A DNA stretch of 64,000 nucleotides from CAZGRP01 sp964527995 (GTDB lineage: Bacteria; Zhuqueibacterota; Zhuqueibacteria; Oceanimicrobiales; CAZGRP01), in contig CAZGRP010000017.1 of the NCBI GenBank assembly GCA_964527995.1, forward strand, positions 5,851 to 69,850, given 5' to 3'. Under the pieces are notes generated by a model. The model did not search any database. It was not told the DNA's origin and saw only the letters and a program-made list of their open reading frames with translations. Numbering within the stretch: the stretch's first letter is position 1; each line of letters opens with the position of its first letter. Made by a program: the position numbers and the translations under genes. Shown in pieces: positions 8,431 through 17,918 of this stretch.

Positions 8431-8852
8431 GGGGAGTGGCGAAGACAGCCCTCGTGGTTCTCGCCTTGACGGCGTTCTTCGTTGTCGACGACATTCTTTT
8501 TCTATTACTTGCCGGGGAGGTCGCTGGCTGGCCGGGGCCGGCCTGGCTTGCTTTTCTCATCGGTTTTTTCGTACTGGCGGCGAACTTCCTTGGAGCAATC
8601 TGGGTGTTCCGATTTCTTCGAAAGAAACCGGTGACCGGGAAGGAGGGGATGATCGGCGTCCGTGGGGTGGCGCTCGATTCGATCGAACCGAACGGCGAGG
8701 GGCAAATTCGGGTGCGCGGCGAAATCTGGAGGGCCGTGAGTGACGAGCCAATCCGTGCGGGACAGAAGGTGATCGTGAAAGCAATCAATGGCTTGACACT
8801 CCTCGTCGCCCCTGTGGAAGAGGGCCGCTCCGAGGCACCACGGCCGTCCTGA
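8427..8852 (+). CDS. NfeD-like membrane protein with C-terminal OB fold
   Basis: 141 aa. Two hydrophobic segments (TALVVLALTAFFVVDDILFLLL and WLAFLIGFFVLAANFLGAIWVF) precede a soluble domain with GMIGVRGVALDSIEPNGEGQ, IRVRGEIWRAVSDEPIRAG and KVIVKAINGLTLLV. The GxxGxA...G.VRxxGExW pattern is the OB fold of NfeD-family proteins, which assist membrane proteases or stomatin partners. The start at 8427 overlaps the previous stop (ATGA). No SPFH/stomatin partner is adjacent, so its role inside a sugar operon is unclear. Confidence 0.75.
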   Translation: MRGVAKTALVVLALTAFFVVDDILFLLLAGEVAGWPGPAWLAFLIGFFVLAANFLGAIWVFRFLRKKPVTGKEGMIGVRGVALDSIEPNGEGQIRVRGEIWRAVSDEPIRAGQKVIVKAINGLTLLVAPVEEGRSEAPRPS

Positions 8853-8886
8853 GGGTCGGCCGACTTCGAGGAGGAAGAATCCTCTC

Positions 8887-10314
8887 GTGGACTGGTTTTT
8901 ACCCAGCTTTCTGGCGCCGCTGATCGGTGTGCTCTTTGCCCCCCGTGAGCGCGGCCTGCTTGAAGAGGCGCATTTCCACATCACCCACAGCTTCGGGCAT
9001 TTGTCGGCCGCCCCCGTGCCTGACTGGGTGCGCGGCATGACGCTGTACGAGGTCTTCCCGCGCGTCTATCCGCCGGACGGCACGCTGGAGGCGGTGCGCC
9101 GCGATCTGGCACGGATACGAGGCCTCGGAGTCGGCTGCATCTGGTTGATGCCGATTCATCCCGTCGGAGAAATCGGACGCAAGGGGACTTACGGAAGCCC
9201 CTACGCCGTGCGGGACTACTTTGCCATCGATCCCGGCCTGGGCTGCGAGTCAGACCTGAGGAGGCTGGTCGAAGAAGTACACGGTAACGGCATGCGCATT
9301 ATCATGGACGTGGTGCTCAACCACGCCGCCAACGATCACGTGGAGATGGCGCGCCATCCGGAGTGGTTTCGGCGAGACCGCAGCGGTCGGTTCACGCGCA
9401 GGGTGAACTCCTGGTCCGATGTCACCGACTGGGACCATGCGAATTCTGAAACCCTCGACTATTTGAAGAGCGTCTTGTGCTATTGGGTGCGTGAGTTCGA
9501 TGTCGATGGCTTCCGTTGCGACGTGGCCGGTCTGCTACCGCTGGATTTCTGGGAACAGGCCCGGAACGAGCTGCAGGCCATCAAGCCCGATATTTTCCTG
9601 CTGGCCGAAGGCGATGATCCCAGAATGCTGCTCAAAGCCTTCGACGCCACCTATGACTGGGACCTCTACTACATGATGCTGGATGTGCGCCAGCGTCGAG
9701 TTGATGCTTCGGAGCTGGCTCGTCTGCTGGAACGGCAGGAACTGCTCTATCCGGCAGGCTCGGTTTTGTTGCGCTTCCTGGAAAATCACGATCTGCTGCG
9801 CGCCACAGCTCGGTTCGGGGTGCGCGCCTTTCGTCCGTTCGCCGTGATGATGTTCACTGCCAGTGGCATCCCGCTGATCTATTGCGGCCAGGAACTGGGG
9901 CTGCAGGAGTGGGCCGAACTGTTCGAGAAAGAGGTCATAGACTGGCGCCCAGGCAGACGTTCGGCGCTGCGGTTCTACCGCGACCTGGTGGAGTTGCGCC
10001 GTCGCTTCCCCGTCTTTTTCGAGGGTCGGACTTCCCACGTCGAGACCAGCGCTCCCCGGGAGGTCGCTGCTTTCCTGCGGACAACCGACAGCCAGGTCGC
10101 CGTTGTCGCCGCCAACTTCCGCGGACGGGCTGCCGACGTGCGCCTGTCCTTGCCGCCTCGCGTCTTTCAATATCACGACTGGCAGGTGTTCGCCTCTGGC
10201 AAGAACGGCGGGCGGCAGCCAAAAGAGTCGATGACGCTTCGGATACCCGGGTGGGGGTACTGGGTGGCCGTCTCCCGTTCGCCTGCAGTCAGCGGCAGCC
10301 CAAGTACGACATGA
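8887..10314 (+). CDS. Alpha-amylase family glycoside hydrolase (GH13)
   Basis: Retaining alpha-glucan-active enzyme of 475 aa. The catalytic barrel shows TLYEVFPRVYP, region I MDVVLNHAAND, nucleophile Asp212 in VDGFRCDVAG, acid/base Glu241 in LLAEGDDP, and transition-state Asp302 in FLENHDLLR. A short beta domain closes the protein. The start is GTG at 8887. The N-terminus has a hydrophobic stretch (FLPSFLAPLIGVLF) but no clear cleavage site, so the location is uncertain. The order after two MalFG-type permeases suggests breakdown of imported maltodextrins or cyclodextrins. The exact specificity cannot be read from sequence. Confidence 0.9.
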   Translation: MDWFLPSFLAPLIGVLFAPRERGLLEEAHFHITHSFGHLSAAPVPDWVRGMTLYEVFPRVYPPDGTLEAVRRDLARIRGLGVGCIWLMPIHPVGEIGRKGTYGSPYAVRDYFAIDPGLGCESDLRRLVEEVHGNGMRIIMDVVLNHAANDHVEMARHPEWFRRDRSGRFTRRVNSWSDVTDWDHANSETLDYLKSVLCYWVREFDVDGFRCDVAGLLPLDFWEQARNELQAIKPDIFLLAEGDDPRMLLKAFDATYDWDLYYMMLDVRQRRVDASELARLLERQELLYPAGSVLLRFLENHDLLRATARFGVRAFRPFAVMMFTASGIPLIYCGQELGLQEWAELFEKEVIDWRPGRRSALRFYRDLVELRRRFPVFFEGRTSHVETSAPREVAAFLRTTDSQVAVVAANFRGRAADVRLSLPPRVFQYHDWQVFASGKNGGRQPKESMTLRIPGWGYWVAVSRSPAVSGSPSTT

Positions 10315-12047
10315 GCCGCCTTGATTTCATGCCTCGACCGCTGGCATTCTCGCCGGCATCCTGCCGCGTTGTCCGCCTGATAGCTTGCATCCTGGCGCTG
10401 ACGCTGTCTGCGGCGGTCGCTCGATCGCAATCGCGTGGCACCCAGGTGGGCCCCGGTGTCACGCACCGCTTCGTCTATGATCCCCGTGGGCCCTGGGCCA
10501 TCCACATCCTCGAGGTGGATCTGACCAGCCCGTACCTCGCAATCGAAACCGTCAAGGCGGGGGATCGTCTTGCTGGGCGGGAACGCACCAGCGCCATGGC
10601 CGCACGGCGGGACTGGCAAGGGCATCGTGTTGTTGGAGCGATCAACGCCGATTTCTTCACCCCCAACGGCACGCCCATCAGTTTACAGGTGAGTGGTGGA
10701 GTCATAGTCAGAGGCCCCAGTCACCGTACCTTCTTTGGCATCACCCCCGGTGGCCGGCCGCTCTTCAGGCGCGTGGAGTTCAAAGGCACCGTCTTCATGC
10801 CTGACACCATGCTGGCCATCGTGGGAGTCAATACCGCACACCAGGAGGAGGGGTTGGTCTTATACAATGCGTTCTCGGGACCGACCACAGGTCCAGACTC
10901 TTCCGCGGCCATCGTTATTCTGAAGCCGGTCGGCCGGGTCTTGGCGAACAGGCCGGTGCGCTTCGTGGTGCAGCAGATCGACTCGTTAAGCGGACATCGG
11001 GAACCGACGGACTCCACATGGGTGCTTGCCGGACAGGGGCGACACCGAGGCCTGCTCTTGAGAGGGCTCTGCGAAGGGGACACGCTCCGGATCGATCTCC
11101 TCCTGCCGCCGCTGAAGCCAGCCCTCAAGGAGGCGGTCGGAGGGCTGCCCCGCATCATACGCGACGGCCGGGTCTCCGTGGAGACCGACATCGATGGTGG
11201 CAAGAAGTTCGCCACACAGCGCCATCCGCGCACAGCCGTAGGCTTTTCGGCCGACAGCACGCGGCTGTGGCTGGTGACTGTGGATGGGCGCCAGCCAGGC
11301 TACAGCATGGGTATGACCCTGTTCGAGCTGGCAGAGTTTCTCCTCAAGTTGGGCGTCTACCAGGGGGTCAATCTCGACGGCGGGGGCTCGACAACGATGG
11401 TGGTGCGCGGAAGTGTTGTAAATCGGCCGTCGGACCTGCAGGGGGAGCGGCCGGTGGCCAACGCGGTGCTGGTGGTCAGCCGTGCCCCGACAGGTGCATT
11501 CGCCCGGCTGCGACTGTGGCCTCGGCGAACCGTCGTCCTCGCCGGTGATACGCTCCGTTTTCACGTGTCGGCTCTGGATCGGTTCTACAACCCGGTGGAG
11601 CTTTCGGACCGAAAGATCGAGTGGAAGGCCGAAAACCGCATCGGAAGGGTCAGCGCCGACGGGCGCTTCACAGCCGCTGCCGTCAACGATTCCGGCTATG
11701 TCTTCGTGTCGACTGATGCTCGCGAAGGTCTGGTTCGGGACTCTGCCTACGTGATCGTACGGACTGCGACCCGCATCGTGATCGAGCCCGATTCAGTGAC
11801 TCTTCGATCTGGTGAAAGGCGGCAACTCCGCGCGTACGCGGTGGGGGCGGACTTCACCCGGCATGAAATCGAAGCAGCCAGGGTGGCGTGGCGTGTCGAC
11901 GGCGACATAGGGGAGATCCGCCGGGACGGCTTCTTCACTGCCGCTGATTCGGGGCGCGGATGGATCGAAGCGCAAGTGGGACACCTCGTGGGTCGGGCTG
12001 AAGTGTCTGTCAAGGCCGGCCGCCGCGAAGACGGGCAACAATTCTGA
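10311..12047 (+). CDS. Secreted phosphodiester glycosidase (NAGPA) domain protein with Ig-like C-terminus
   Basis: 578 aa with an N-terminal signal segment (LIACILALTLSAAVARSQ). Residues of about 60-390 form the domain shared with human GlcNAc-1-phosphodiester glycosidase and bacterial exopolysaccharide proteins. Its hallmarks are GAINADFFTPNGTP, the residues around HPRTAVGFS, and GVNLDGGGSTTMVV. After residue 395, two Ig-like modules follow, with ADGRFTAAAVNDSGYVFV and DGFFTAADSGRGWIEA, typical of Big_2-type repeats. The ATG at 10311 overlaps the GH13 stop (ATGA). An in-frame ATG at 10329 is an alternative. Probably periplasmic or surface-exposed. The substrate is unknown. Confidence 0.87.
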   Translation: MSRLDFMPRPLAFSPASCRVVRLIACILALTLSAAVARSQSRGTQVGPGVTHRFVYDPRGPWAIHILEVDLTSPYLAIETVKAGDRLAGRERTSAMAARRDWQGHRVVGAINADFFTPNGTPISLQVSGGVIVRGPSHRTFFGITPGGRPLFRRVEFKGTVFMPDTMLAIVGVNTAHQEEGLVLYNAFSGPTTGPDSSAAIVILKPVGRVLANRPVRFVVQQIDSLSGHREPTDSTWVLAGQGRHRGLLLRGLCEGDTLRIDLLLPPLKPALKEAVGGLPRIIRDGRVSVETDIDGGKKFATQRHPRTAVGFSADSTRLWLVTVDGRQPGYSMGMTLFELAEFLLKLGVYQGVNLDGGGSTTMVVRGSVVNRPSDLQGERPVANAVLVVSRAPTGAFARLRLWPRRTVVLAGDTLRFHVSALDRFYNPVELSDRKIEWKAENRIGRVSADGRFTAAAVNDSGYVFVSTDAREGLVRDSAYVIVRTATRIVIEPDSVTLRSGERRQLRAYAVGADFTRHEIEAARVAWRVDGDIGEIRRDGFFTAADSGRGWIEAQVGHLVGRAEVSVKAGRREDGQQF

Positions 12048-12649
12048 TTTATCCTCTAGATGACGACCCGGCCTGGCCCTGACCGGCGGGAGATCGTAAA
12101 GAAGTTCTCCAGGGGTATGCAGCGATTGTTTGCATGGGTGCAAGAGATTGCATACAGTTGCTCGCCGATAGCGCCATATGTCGCCCGTCCCTCCTCGAGG
12201 GCCACAAAATGCATCTTGGCACAGTGCTTGCCGAGCGCCTCTTCCGGACGGAGGAGGATATCAACCTTGGCCAACCCGCCTAGCTATCGATAACCTCTCC
12301 GAAAGGGACATCATATTCTCCCAGGCTCACCTCCAACGCATGCGAGGATTCAAGGGCAAATCCTGATAAATCTCCGAGGACCCGGCGCGCCCAGCCGGGG
12401 TGTCATTGTCTTCGCTTGAGCTCTACCGTGAGACGTGACCAGCAGAGGGAGAGTTCGCCGTCTTTCCCCGCCCGGACATTTGCACCTTTCTGGAAATCCC
12501 CACACTGTGAGGACCCGTGGTTCCGCGGGCCTTTCCCGGCGAGGGGTTATGACGCCCACAACCAACCTTCATCGGCCCTGACCCACTTTTTTTCAAAACA
12601 GTTGTTTACCCACAGTTAGCCAGGCCACTAGCAACAGGAGGGCAGAGGC
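12048..12649. other. 600-base intergenic region before susC
   Basis: No convincing gene. A 72-codon minus-strand frame with a TTG start (12274 down to 12056) reads VDILLRPEEALG and EEGRATYGAIGEQLYAIS. It looks protein-like but matches no family I know, and it may be a fossil. The last 60 bases hold a poly-T/A tract (12587-12598) and AGGAGG upstream of the susC ATG. I could not find a convincing -35/-10 pair. Confidence 0.4.
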
Positions 12650-15600
12650 ATGAGAAAGCTTCTCTTTGCAGTTCTGACGTTGGGGTTGACTCTGCTGTCC
12701 TCGTCGGTCATGGCCCAGCGGTCGGTTACGATCGCGGGCACGGTGACAGACGAGGCTGGCAATCCCCTCGCCGGCGCGAACGTCTTCCTCAAGGACACTC
12801 ACTTCGGCGCCGCAGCCGACGAAAAGGGCCGCTACAGCTTCGCGCTTCCGCCGCAGCTCGTTCGCGGCCAGAAGATGCAACTGGTGGCTCGATTCATCGG
12901 CTACCGTTCACAATCGGTGACCATCACTCTCACACCCGGCACCATCACACACGATTTCAAGTTGCCGGTGGACGTTCTCGAGCTGGAGTCCGTTGTGGTC
13001 ACCGGTATGGGTGGATCGCAAATCAAGGAGAAGCTGGGCGTTTCCATTGCCAAGGTTCAGCCGGCCCTGATCACCAGATCGGCCGAGCCGAACGTTGTCG
13101 AGGCGTTGGCGGGCAAGGCTCCCGGCGTTGAGGTCACGGCAACGAGCGGCGACCCGGGAACGAACAGCTTCATCCGCATCCGAGGCGCGGGGTCGATCTC
13201 CAGAACCACTCAGCCGCTGTTCGTGGTTGATGGCGTCCCGATCTCCAACCGCACCGACTACAACATGGGTGCCAACGGCGGCACAGAGACCACGAACCGT
13301 GCAGCAGATATCAACACCGAGGACATCGCATCGGTGGAGATTCTGAAGGGGGCTGCAGCCGCGGCAATCTACGGATCTCGAGCCGCAAACGGTGTCGTGA
13401 TCATTACGACGAAGAGCGGCAGACCTGGGAGAACCAAGATCTCCTACAAGCTCAGCATCGGGGCGAGCACTCAGTCGAAGTTCTATCCGCTACAGACCTG
13501 GTTCGGTCAGGGCACAAAAGGTAAGTTCGTCAAGAACTATTCGCGGAGCTGGGGCAGGCCGCTCAACGTGAAGGGCTCGCCCTACTACGACCCGAGCAAA
13601 CCCGAAGACAAGGTGTACGACCACGGCCGAGAAATCACCGGCACCGGATGGAGCAATGAAAACAACTTCACGATATCGGGAGGTCGTGGACTCACCACCT
13701 TCTTTCTGTCGTTTGGTCGCCTGTACCAGAAGGGTCACTGGAAGGCGGGCTCGGACTACGAACGCTATACCGGGCGGCTGAAGGCGACCCAGACGATCAG
13801 CAGCAAATTGAGGCTGACCGCAAACGTCGCCTACGCCAATACCCGGGCTGACTATCTGCAGCGAGGTGATAACGCCATCGGTCTGATGCTGGGCGCACTT
13901 CGCACCCCGCCCGAATTCAACAACCTGCCGTACCTGGACCCGGTCACCGGTTTTCACCGCTCCTACCGGTACAGCGACGCGACCGTCCTGCGGAAGAGTC
14001 GCAAGTTCAACAATCCGTTCTGGACGATGTACGAGGGCATCAACAAAAGAGGCGTCGGCCGGCTCTATGGCTATGTGAAGGCAGACTTCGATCCTTTCGA
14101 TTGGGTCAATATCAACTACACCCTGGGCTCCGACTACTACAACGATGACGCCATCTATGTGGAGCCACCCGGCGGGTCCCGGAACGACGGCAACGGCCAG
14201 ATGAGGCGAAGCGACTTCATCGATCACGAAATCGATGGCAACCTCATCATCACCATCAATGCTGACAAGTTCCTGAAAAAGTTCAGGAACATCGGCGGCA
14301 CTTTGATGCTGGGCCAGAACTTCAACAGCCGCAAATACTCCAGGCTCGAGGCGACCGGCAATACCCTGGGTGCGCCGGGGTTCTTTGAACTCGACAACGC
14401 GGTCAGCATTACGACCAACGAGTTCAAGTCTCTCATCCACACGGAGTCGTTCTTTGGACAGGCGACGGTCGACCTTTTTGAACAACTCTATCTGACAGGC
14501 GCCCTGCGGAATGACGGCTCGTCGACCTTCGGTGTCAGCCAGAAGCGGCACTGGTACCCGAAATTCAGCGCGGCCTGGGAGTTCACGAAACTTGCCACTG
14601 TGCCAGCTCTCGATTTCGGCAAACTTCGCTTCGCCTTCGGAGAGGCGGGCGTGCAGCCTGGCGTCTACACCACGATCTCCGCGTACAGGTCCGGCTTCAA
14701 GGGCTTTGGGCTGTTCACAAGCACAAACCTGAACCTCACGTATCGTGGCAAGAGCGGCTACGTCTCGAGCGCGAATATGGGCAACAACGACGTCAAGCCG
14801 GAGCGGACCAAGGAGTTGGAATTCGGCGTCGATCTGGCTTTCCTGAAGTCGCGCATCGGTCTCAACGTGACGCGCTACCTCTCCCGGTCCACCGACGTTC
14901 TTTTCGACCGCAACGTCGTTCCCTCCACCGGCTACTTCTCGCAGACGGCCAACGCCGCCACCATCGAGAACAGGGGATGGGAGGCCAGCCTCGATATCGC
15001 GGCGATCCGGAAGCGCAACTTCTCGTGGAACCTTGGCCTGAATTGGGCCCGAAACAGGAACATGGTGACCGCCATGTACGGCGCCAAGTGGGTGCAGATT
15101 GGTCGCTGGGCCTATGCCGCTGCCGGTCACGAACTCGGAGAACTGCGACTGAATACCTGGGTGCGCTTCGGGTATGGAATGAAGGTCGACGGTGTGGACA
15201 TCGACAAGGCGTATTCAGGCTGGAAGAAAGGTGACGTCTACATCCCCGAGGATGGATATCCGATCATGTCGCCGGAGCCCATCTGGTCGGGTCTGAGCGC
15301 GAACCCGAAATGGACCGGCAGCATCCGCAACGAATTCACCCTGTTCAAGAACTTCACCGTGTCGGCGTTCGTCGACATCGTGCAGGGCAACTACATCATG
15401 AATCACGGTGCGGGTGCGTTGTTCTCCTACGGCACGCACAAAGGAACTGAGGACCGCGGCCAGGTCAAGTCGATTCCGCTGACCGGAAAGTTCGGCACCG
15501 GTCCCGATGGCCGGACCGACATTCAGGGGTTCGGGCCCGGCGCCATCGTCGTCAACGGCAAGAGCGTCGGCAAGCCGGTAGAGTTGACCGAGGCCTGGTA

Positions 15601-15895
15601 CCGATCGGCGGGAGCAGGCTTTTCGGGCGATGGATTTCAATTCACCGAGGACGGGAGCTACATCAAGCTGCGCGAGGTTTCAGTAAGCTACCGGCTGCGC
15701 AACAAGTTCGTAAACAGCCTCGGGTTGAGCGACATCGTGTTTCGGCTGAGCGGCCGGAACGTCCGTACCTGGACAGATTACACCGGATTTGATCCGGAGT
15801 CCAACCGGCAGCAGGCCACCGGCGCGCGGGACAGCGACTACTTCAACCAACCGCAGACCCGGTCATTTCTTTTCACGATGTACGTCAACTACTAA
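12650..15895 (+). CDS. SusC/RagA-family TonB-dependent outer-membrane transporter
   Basis: Energised uptake of glycans or peptides through the outer membrane. 1081 aa: a signal peptide (LTLGLTLLSSSVMAQ), then a carboxypeptidase-regulatory-like domain (about 25-105, ITIAGTV-type start with GTVTDEAGNPLAGANVFLKD). The plug domain contains VEALAGKAPGVEV, RIRGAGSIS, FVVDGVPIS and VEILKGAAAAAIYGSRAANG, the SusC signature. A beta-barrel ends in an aromatic-rich strand (RSFLFTMYVNY). The ATG at 12650 follows AGGAGGG. The SusD partner begins 18 bases downstream. No glycosidase is adjacent in the operon, so a peptide or oligosaccharide substrate cannot be decided. Confidence 0.95.
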   Translation: MRKLLFAVLTLGLTLLSSSVMAQRSVTIAGTVTDEAGNPLAGANVFLKDTHFGAAADEKGRYSFALPPQLVRGQKMQLVARFIGYRSQSVTITLTPGTITHDFKLPVDVLELESVVVTGMGGSQIKEKLGVSIAKVQPALITRSAEPNVVEALAGKAPGVEVTATSGDPGTNSFIRIRGAGSISRTTQPLFVVDGVPISNRTDYNMGANGGTETTNRAADINTEDIASVEILKGAAAAAIYGSRAANGVVIITTKSGRPGRTKISYKLSIGASTQSKFYPLQTWFGQGTKGKFVKNYSRSWGRPLNVKGSPYYDPSKPEDKVYDHGREITGTGWSNENNFTISGGRGLTTFFLSFGRLYQKGHWKAGSDYERYTGRLKATQTISSKLRLTANVAYANTRADYLQRGDNAIGLMLGALRTPPEFNNLPYLDPVTGFHRSYRYSDATVLRKSRKFNNPFWTMYEGINKRGVGRLYGYVKADFDPFDWVNINYTLGSDYYNDDAIYVEPPGGSRNDGNGQMRRSDFIDHEIDGNLIITINADKFLKKFRNIGGTLMLGQNFNSRKYSRLEATGNTLGAPGFFELDNAVSITTNEFKSLIHTESFFGQATVDLFEQLYLTGALRNDGSSTFGVSQKRHWYPKFSAAWEFTKLATVPALDFGKLRFAFGEAGVQPGVYTTISAYRSGFKGFGLFTSTNLNLTYRGKSGYVSSANMGNNDVKPERTKELEFGVDLAFLKSRIGLNVTRYLSRSTDVLFDRNVVPSTGYFSQTANAATIENRGWEASLDIAAIRKRNFSWNLGLNWARNRNMVTAMYGAKWVQIGRWAYAAAGHELGELRLNTWVRFGYGMKVDGVDIDKAYSGWKKGDVYIPEDGYPIMSPEPIWSGLSANPKWTGSIRNEFTLFKNFTVSAFVDIVQGNYIMNHGAGALFSYGTHKGTEDRGQVKSIPLTGKFGTGPDGRTDIQGFGPGAIVVNGKSVGKPVELTEAWYRSAGAGFSGDGFQFTEDGSYIKLREVSVSYRLRNKFVNSLGLSDIVFRLSGRNVRTWTDYTGFDPESNRQQATGARDSDYFNQPQTRSFLFTMYVNY

Positions 15896-15913
15896 TCACC
15901 GGGAGGCATAGAG

Positions 15914-17320
15914 ATGAGAAGGAAAATAACGCTGCTAATCGGGCTGCTCGCGCTGGCGGGCTGGACGGTCGGCTGCGGCAGCGATTTCCTCAACGGTCCG
16001 GATGTGACCGATGACCCCAACCGGGCGACGCAAGTACCTCTGGACAATCTTTTCGTGGGAGTGCAGGTGAACTGCTACGGGGTCATGACGGGTCCTCTCA
16101 GCTATGTCCCGGTCATGTTCCTCCAGCAGATGTCGGGAGTGTCACAGCACTACTCGGGTTATGAGCGATACGAGATGACGGGCGCCGAGTTCGATGACCA
16201 GTGGAATGCCGTCTACGGCGGGGGCGGCCTCATCGATATGAGAAAGATCGAGAAGAAGGGGCTCGACGAAGGAAAGCACACGCTGGTCGGCATCACCAAG
16301 CTGTGGGAAGCCCTGGTGATCAGCACGGCCGCGGACTTGTGGGGCGACATCCCCTACTCCGAGGCGGCCAACCCCGACATCCCGCACCCCAAATACGACA
16401 AGCAGTCTGAGGTGGCGCAGCAAGTGCTGGATCTCATCGACAGCGCCATCGAAGACCTGAATACGGGCCAACCCTTCTTCGACGGCTCTTTCGATTTCAC
16501 CTTTGGTGGCGACAAGGACAAGTGGATCGCCGCAGCCCACACACTCAAGGCTCGCATCCTGCTGAACTGGGCCGAGGTTAAGCCCGAGAACTACGCCTTG
16601 GCGCTTGCAGAGGCTCAGATGGGGATCAGTTCGGACGCCAACAACTGGAAAACCCGGCATTCGACCACACGGGGCGAAGAGTCGCTGTGGTATCAGTTCG
16701 AGAGCTATCGTTTCGGCTACATGAGAGCGGGAGCGTTCCTGGTGAACCTGCTCAAGCAGGACAACGACCCCCGCCTGCAGATTTATCTCGGCAAGGACAG
16801 CAACGGCGGCTATTCCGGGTCCAATCCGGGTGAGAACAACGGTGCTGCGAGTTTCCTCAACCCAAGTACCTTTGGCGCCAAAGAGTGGGATGTCGATCTG
16901 GTCTCCTGGTTCGAGAATCAGTTCATCATCGCCGAGTCCCAGTATGCCACCGGAGACGAGGCAGGTGCCTTGAACACGTTGAACAATGTCATCCAACCGG
17001 GTCTGGAGGCCAAGTGGGAGCTGCCGCCGAACTCGCTGCCGCGCTACGACAGCAACCTGTCCGGTGTCGATCTGCTGGAGGCCATCATGATGGAGAAGTA
17101 CAAGGCGATGTTCCTCAATGTGCAGATCTGGAGTGACTGGAAACGCACCGCCTTCCCGATTTTGCCGAGCACGCCACTGGGACGCCGGATTCCGCGCCGC
17201 ATGCTCTATCCGTTGAGCGAGATCAACACCAATCCCAACGTCCAGTTCCTCGGGTGGTATGTGAGGACAGAAAACGACCCGGGTAATCCAAGCTACCCCG
17301 GTCGCCAGGTCAACGAGTAA
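15914..17320 (+). CDS. SusD/RagB-family outer-membrane lipoprotein
   Basis: Surface lid lipoprotein that captures substrate for the SusC partner. The signal ends in a lipobox (LAGWTVGCGSDFLNGP, lipidated Cys at about residue 21). The helical TPR-like scaffold follows, including WEALVISTAADLWGDIPYSEA, a typical SusD feature, and ANNWKTRHSTTRGEESLW. At the C-terminus AIMMEKYKAMFLNVQIWSDW and RRIPRRMLYPLSEINTNP are characteristic. The 468 aa length is usual. It sits 18 bases after susC and is followed by a strong terminator, so susCD forms a closed two-gene unit. Confidence 0.94.
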   Translation: MRRKITLLIGLLALAGWTVGCGSDFLNGPDVTDDPNRATQVPLDNLFVGVQVNCYGVMTGPLSYVPVMFLQQMSGVSQHYSGYERYEMTGAEFDDQWNAVYGGGGLIDMRKIEKKGLDEGKHTLVGITKLWEALVISTAADLWGDIPYSEAANPDIPHPKYDKQSEVAQQVLDLIDSAIEDLNTGQPFFDGSFDFTFGGDKDKWIAAAHTLKARILLNWAEVKPENYALALAEAQMGISSDANNWKTRHSTTRGEESLWYQFESYRFGYMRAGAFLVNLLKQDNDPRLQIYLGKDSNGGYSGSNPGENNGAASFLNPSTFGAKEWDVDLVSWFENQFIIAESQYATGDEAGALNTLNNVIQPGLEAKWELPPNSLPRYDSNLSGVDLLEAIMMEKYKAMFLNVQIWSDWKRTAFPILPSTPLGRRIPRRMLYPLSEINTNPNVQFLGWYVRTENDPGNPSYPGRQVNE

Positions 17321-17345
17321 ACCAGGTCTTCGACCGCCAGGCAGA

Positions 17346-17382
17346 ATCCCCTGCTCCCGGCTCTGCGGAGCAGGGGATTTTT
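17346..17382 (+). terminator. Rho-independent terminator after susCD
   Basis: A perfect 12-bp stem, ATCCCCTGCTCC (17346-17357) with GGAGCAGGGGAT (17367-17378), a nine-base loop, then TTTTT (17378-17382). Confidence 0.92.
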
Positions 17383-17411
17383 GTCGTGGCGAACCCGCGT
17401 GCGAGGCAAAA

Positions 17412-17822
17412 ATGAAAAAAGACAGGAGCAGGCATCTGTGCCTGTGGGTTTTGGCCCTTCTGCTGCCACTGATCGCCGGCTGTTCTTGCGGCAAGGGGAC
17501 ACGTGACAGAACCCGCCGTTTTGATCGCAATCTGATTACATCGGAGGAGATTCAAATCGCCAACGCCGGCAACGCCTACGATCTGATCAAAGACCTGCGA
17601 CCACAATGGCTGGAAGGCCGCGGCAGAAAGTCGATCAAGAACGTTCCGTCGACTCTGCCAGTGGTCTATGTGAACGGACTCCGGGAGGGCACGGTCAACT
17701 CGCTGCGCACGATTCCCACGGACAACATCGCTGAGATTCGCTTTCTGGGTCCGGGGGATGCCATGATCCGATTCGGCTTCGACCATCCTAGCGGGGCGAT
17801 CCTGATCACCATGCTTCAGTGA
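17412..17822 (+). CDS. Small lipoprotein with a TonB-receptor plug-like domain
   Basis: 136 aa, with a lipoprotein signal (LWVLALLLPLIAGCSCG). The mature part reads ITSEEIQIANAGNAYDLIKDLRPQW, then VVYVNGLREGTVNSLRTIP, DNIAEIRFLGPGDAMIRFG and SGAILITM. This is the core of a TonB-dependent receptor plug (nomination of a variable name, a loop, then rfG...GaIlItt) without any barrel. Similar stand-alone mini-plugs are, to my knowledge, common in Gemmatimonadota and relatives, but their role is not established. It starts 30 bases after the susCD terminator, so it likely has its own transcription or depends on read-through. Confidence 0.7.
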   Translation: MKKDRSRHLCLWVLALLLPLIAGCSCGKGTRDRTRRFDRNLITSEEIQIANAGNAYDLIKDLRPQWLEGRGRKSIKNVPSTLPVVYVNGLREGTVNSLRTIPTDNIAEIRFLGPGDAMIRFGFDHPSGAILITMLQ

Positions 17823-17918
17823 TCGGGAGCCGCGCGACCACATTTCCGCGCCAACCTGATGCCTGGCCCCGCCGCTTTTCCCGTCGTCGCTTGCAATCAC
17901 TCACAAGGAGAACGACTC

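Noticed and set aside
12056..12274. 72-codon minus-strand frame between the NAGPA-domain gene and susC
   Set aside because: TTG start, no good ribosome site and no recognisable family. The translation looks somewhat protein-like, so it is noted in the intergenic entry but not called as a gene.
13490..15130. Long minus-strand open frame of 546 codons opposite susC
   Set aside because: It is a high-GC third-position shadow of the susC frame. The plus strand has full SusC domain motifs and the antisense translation matches nothing.
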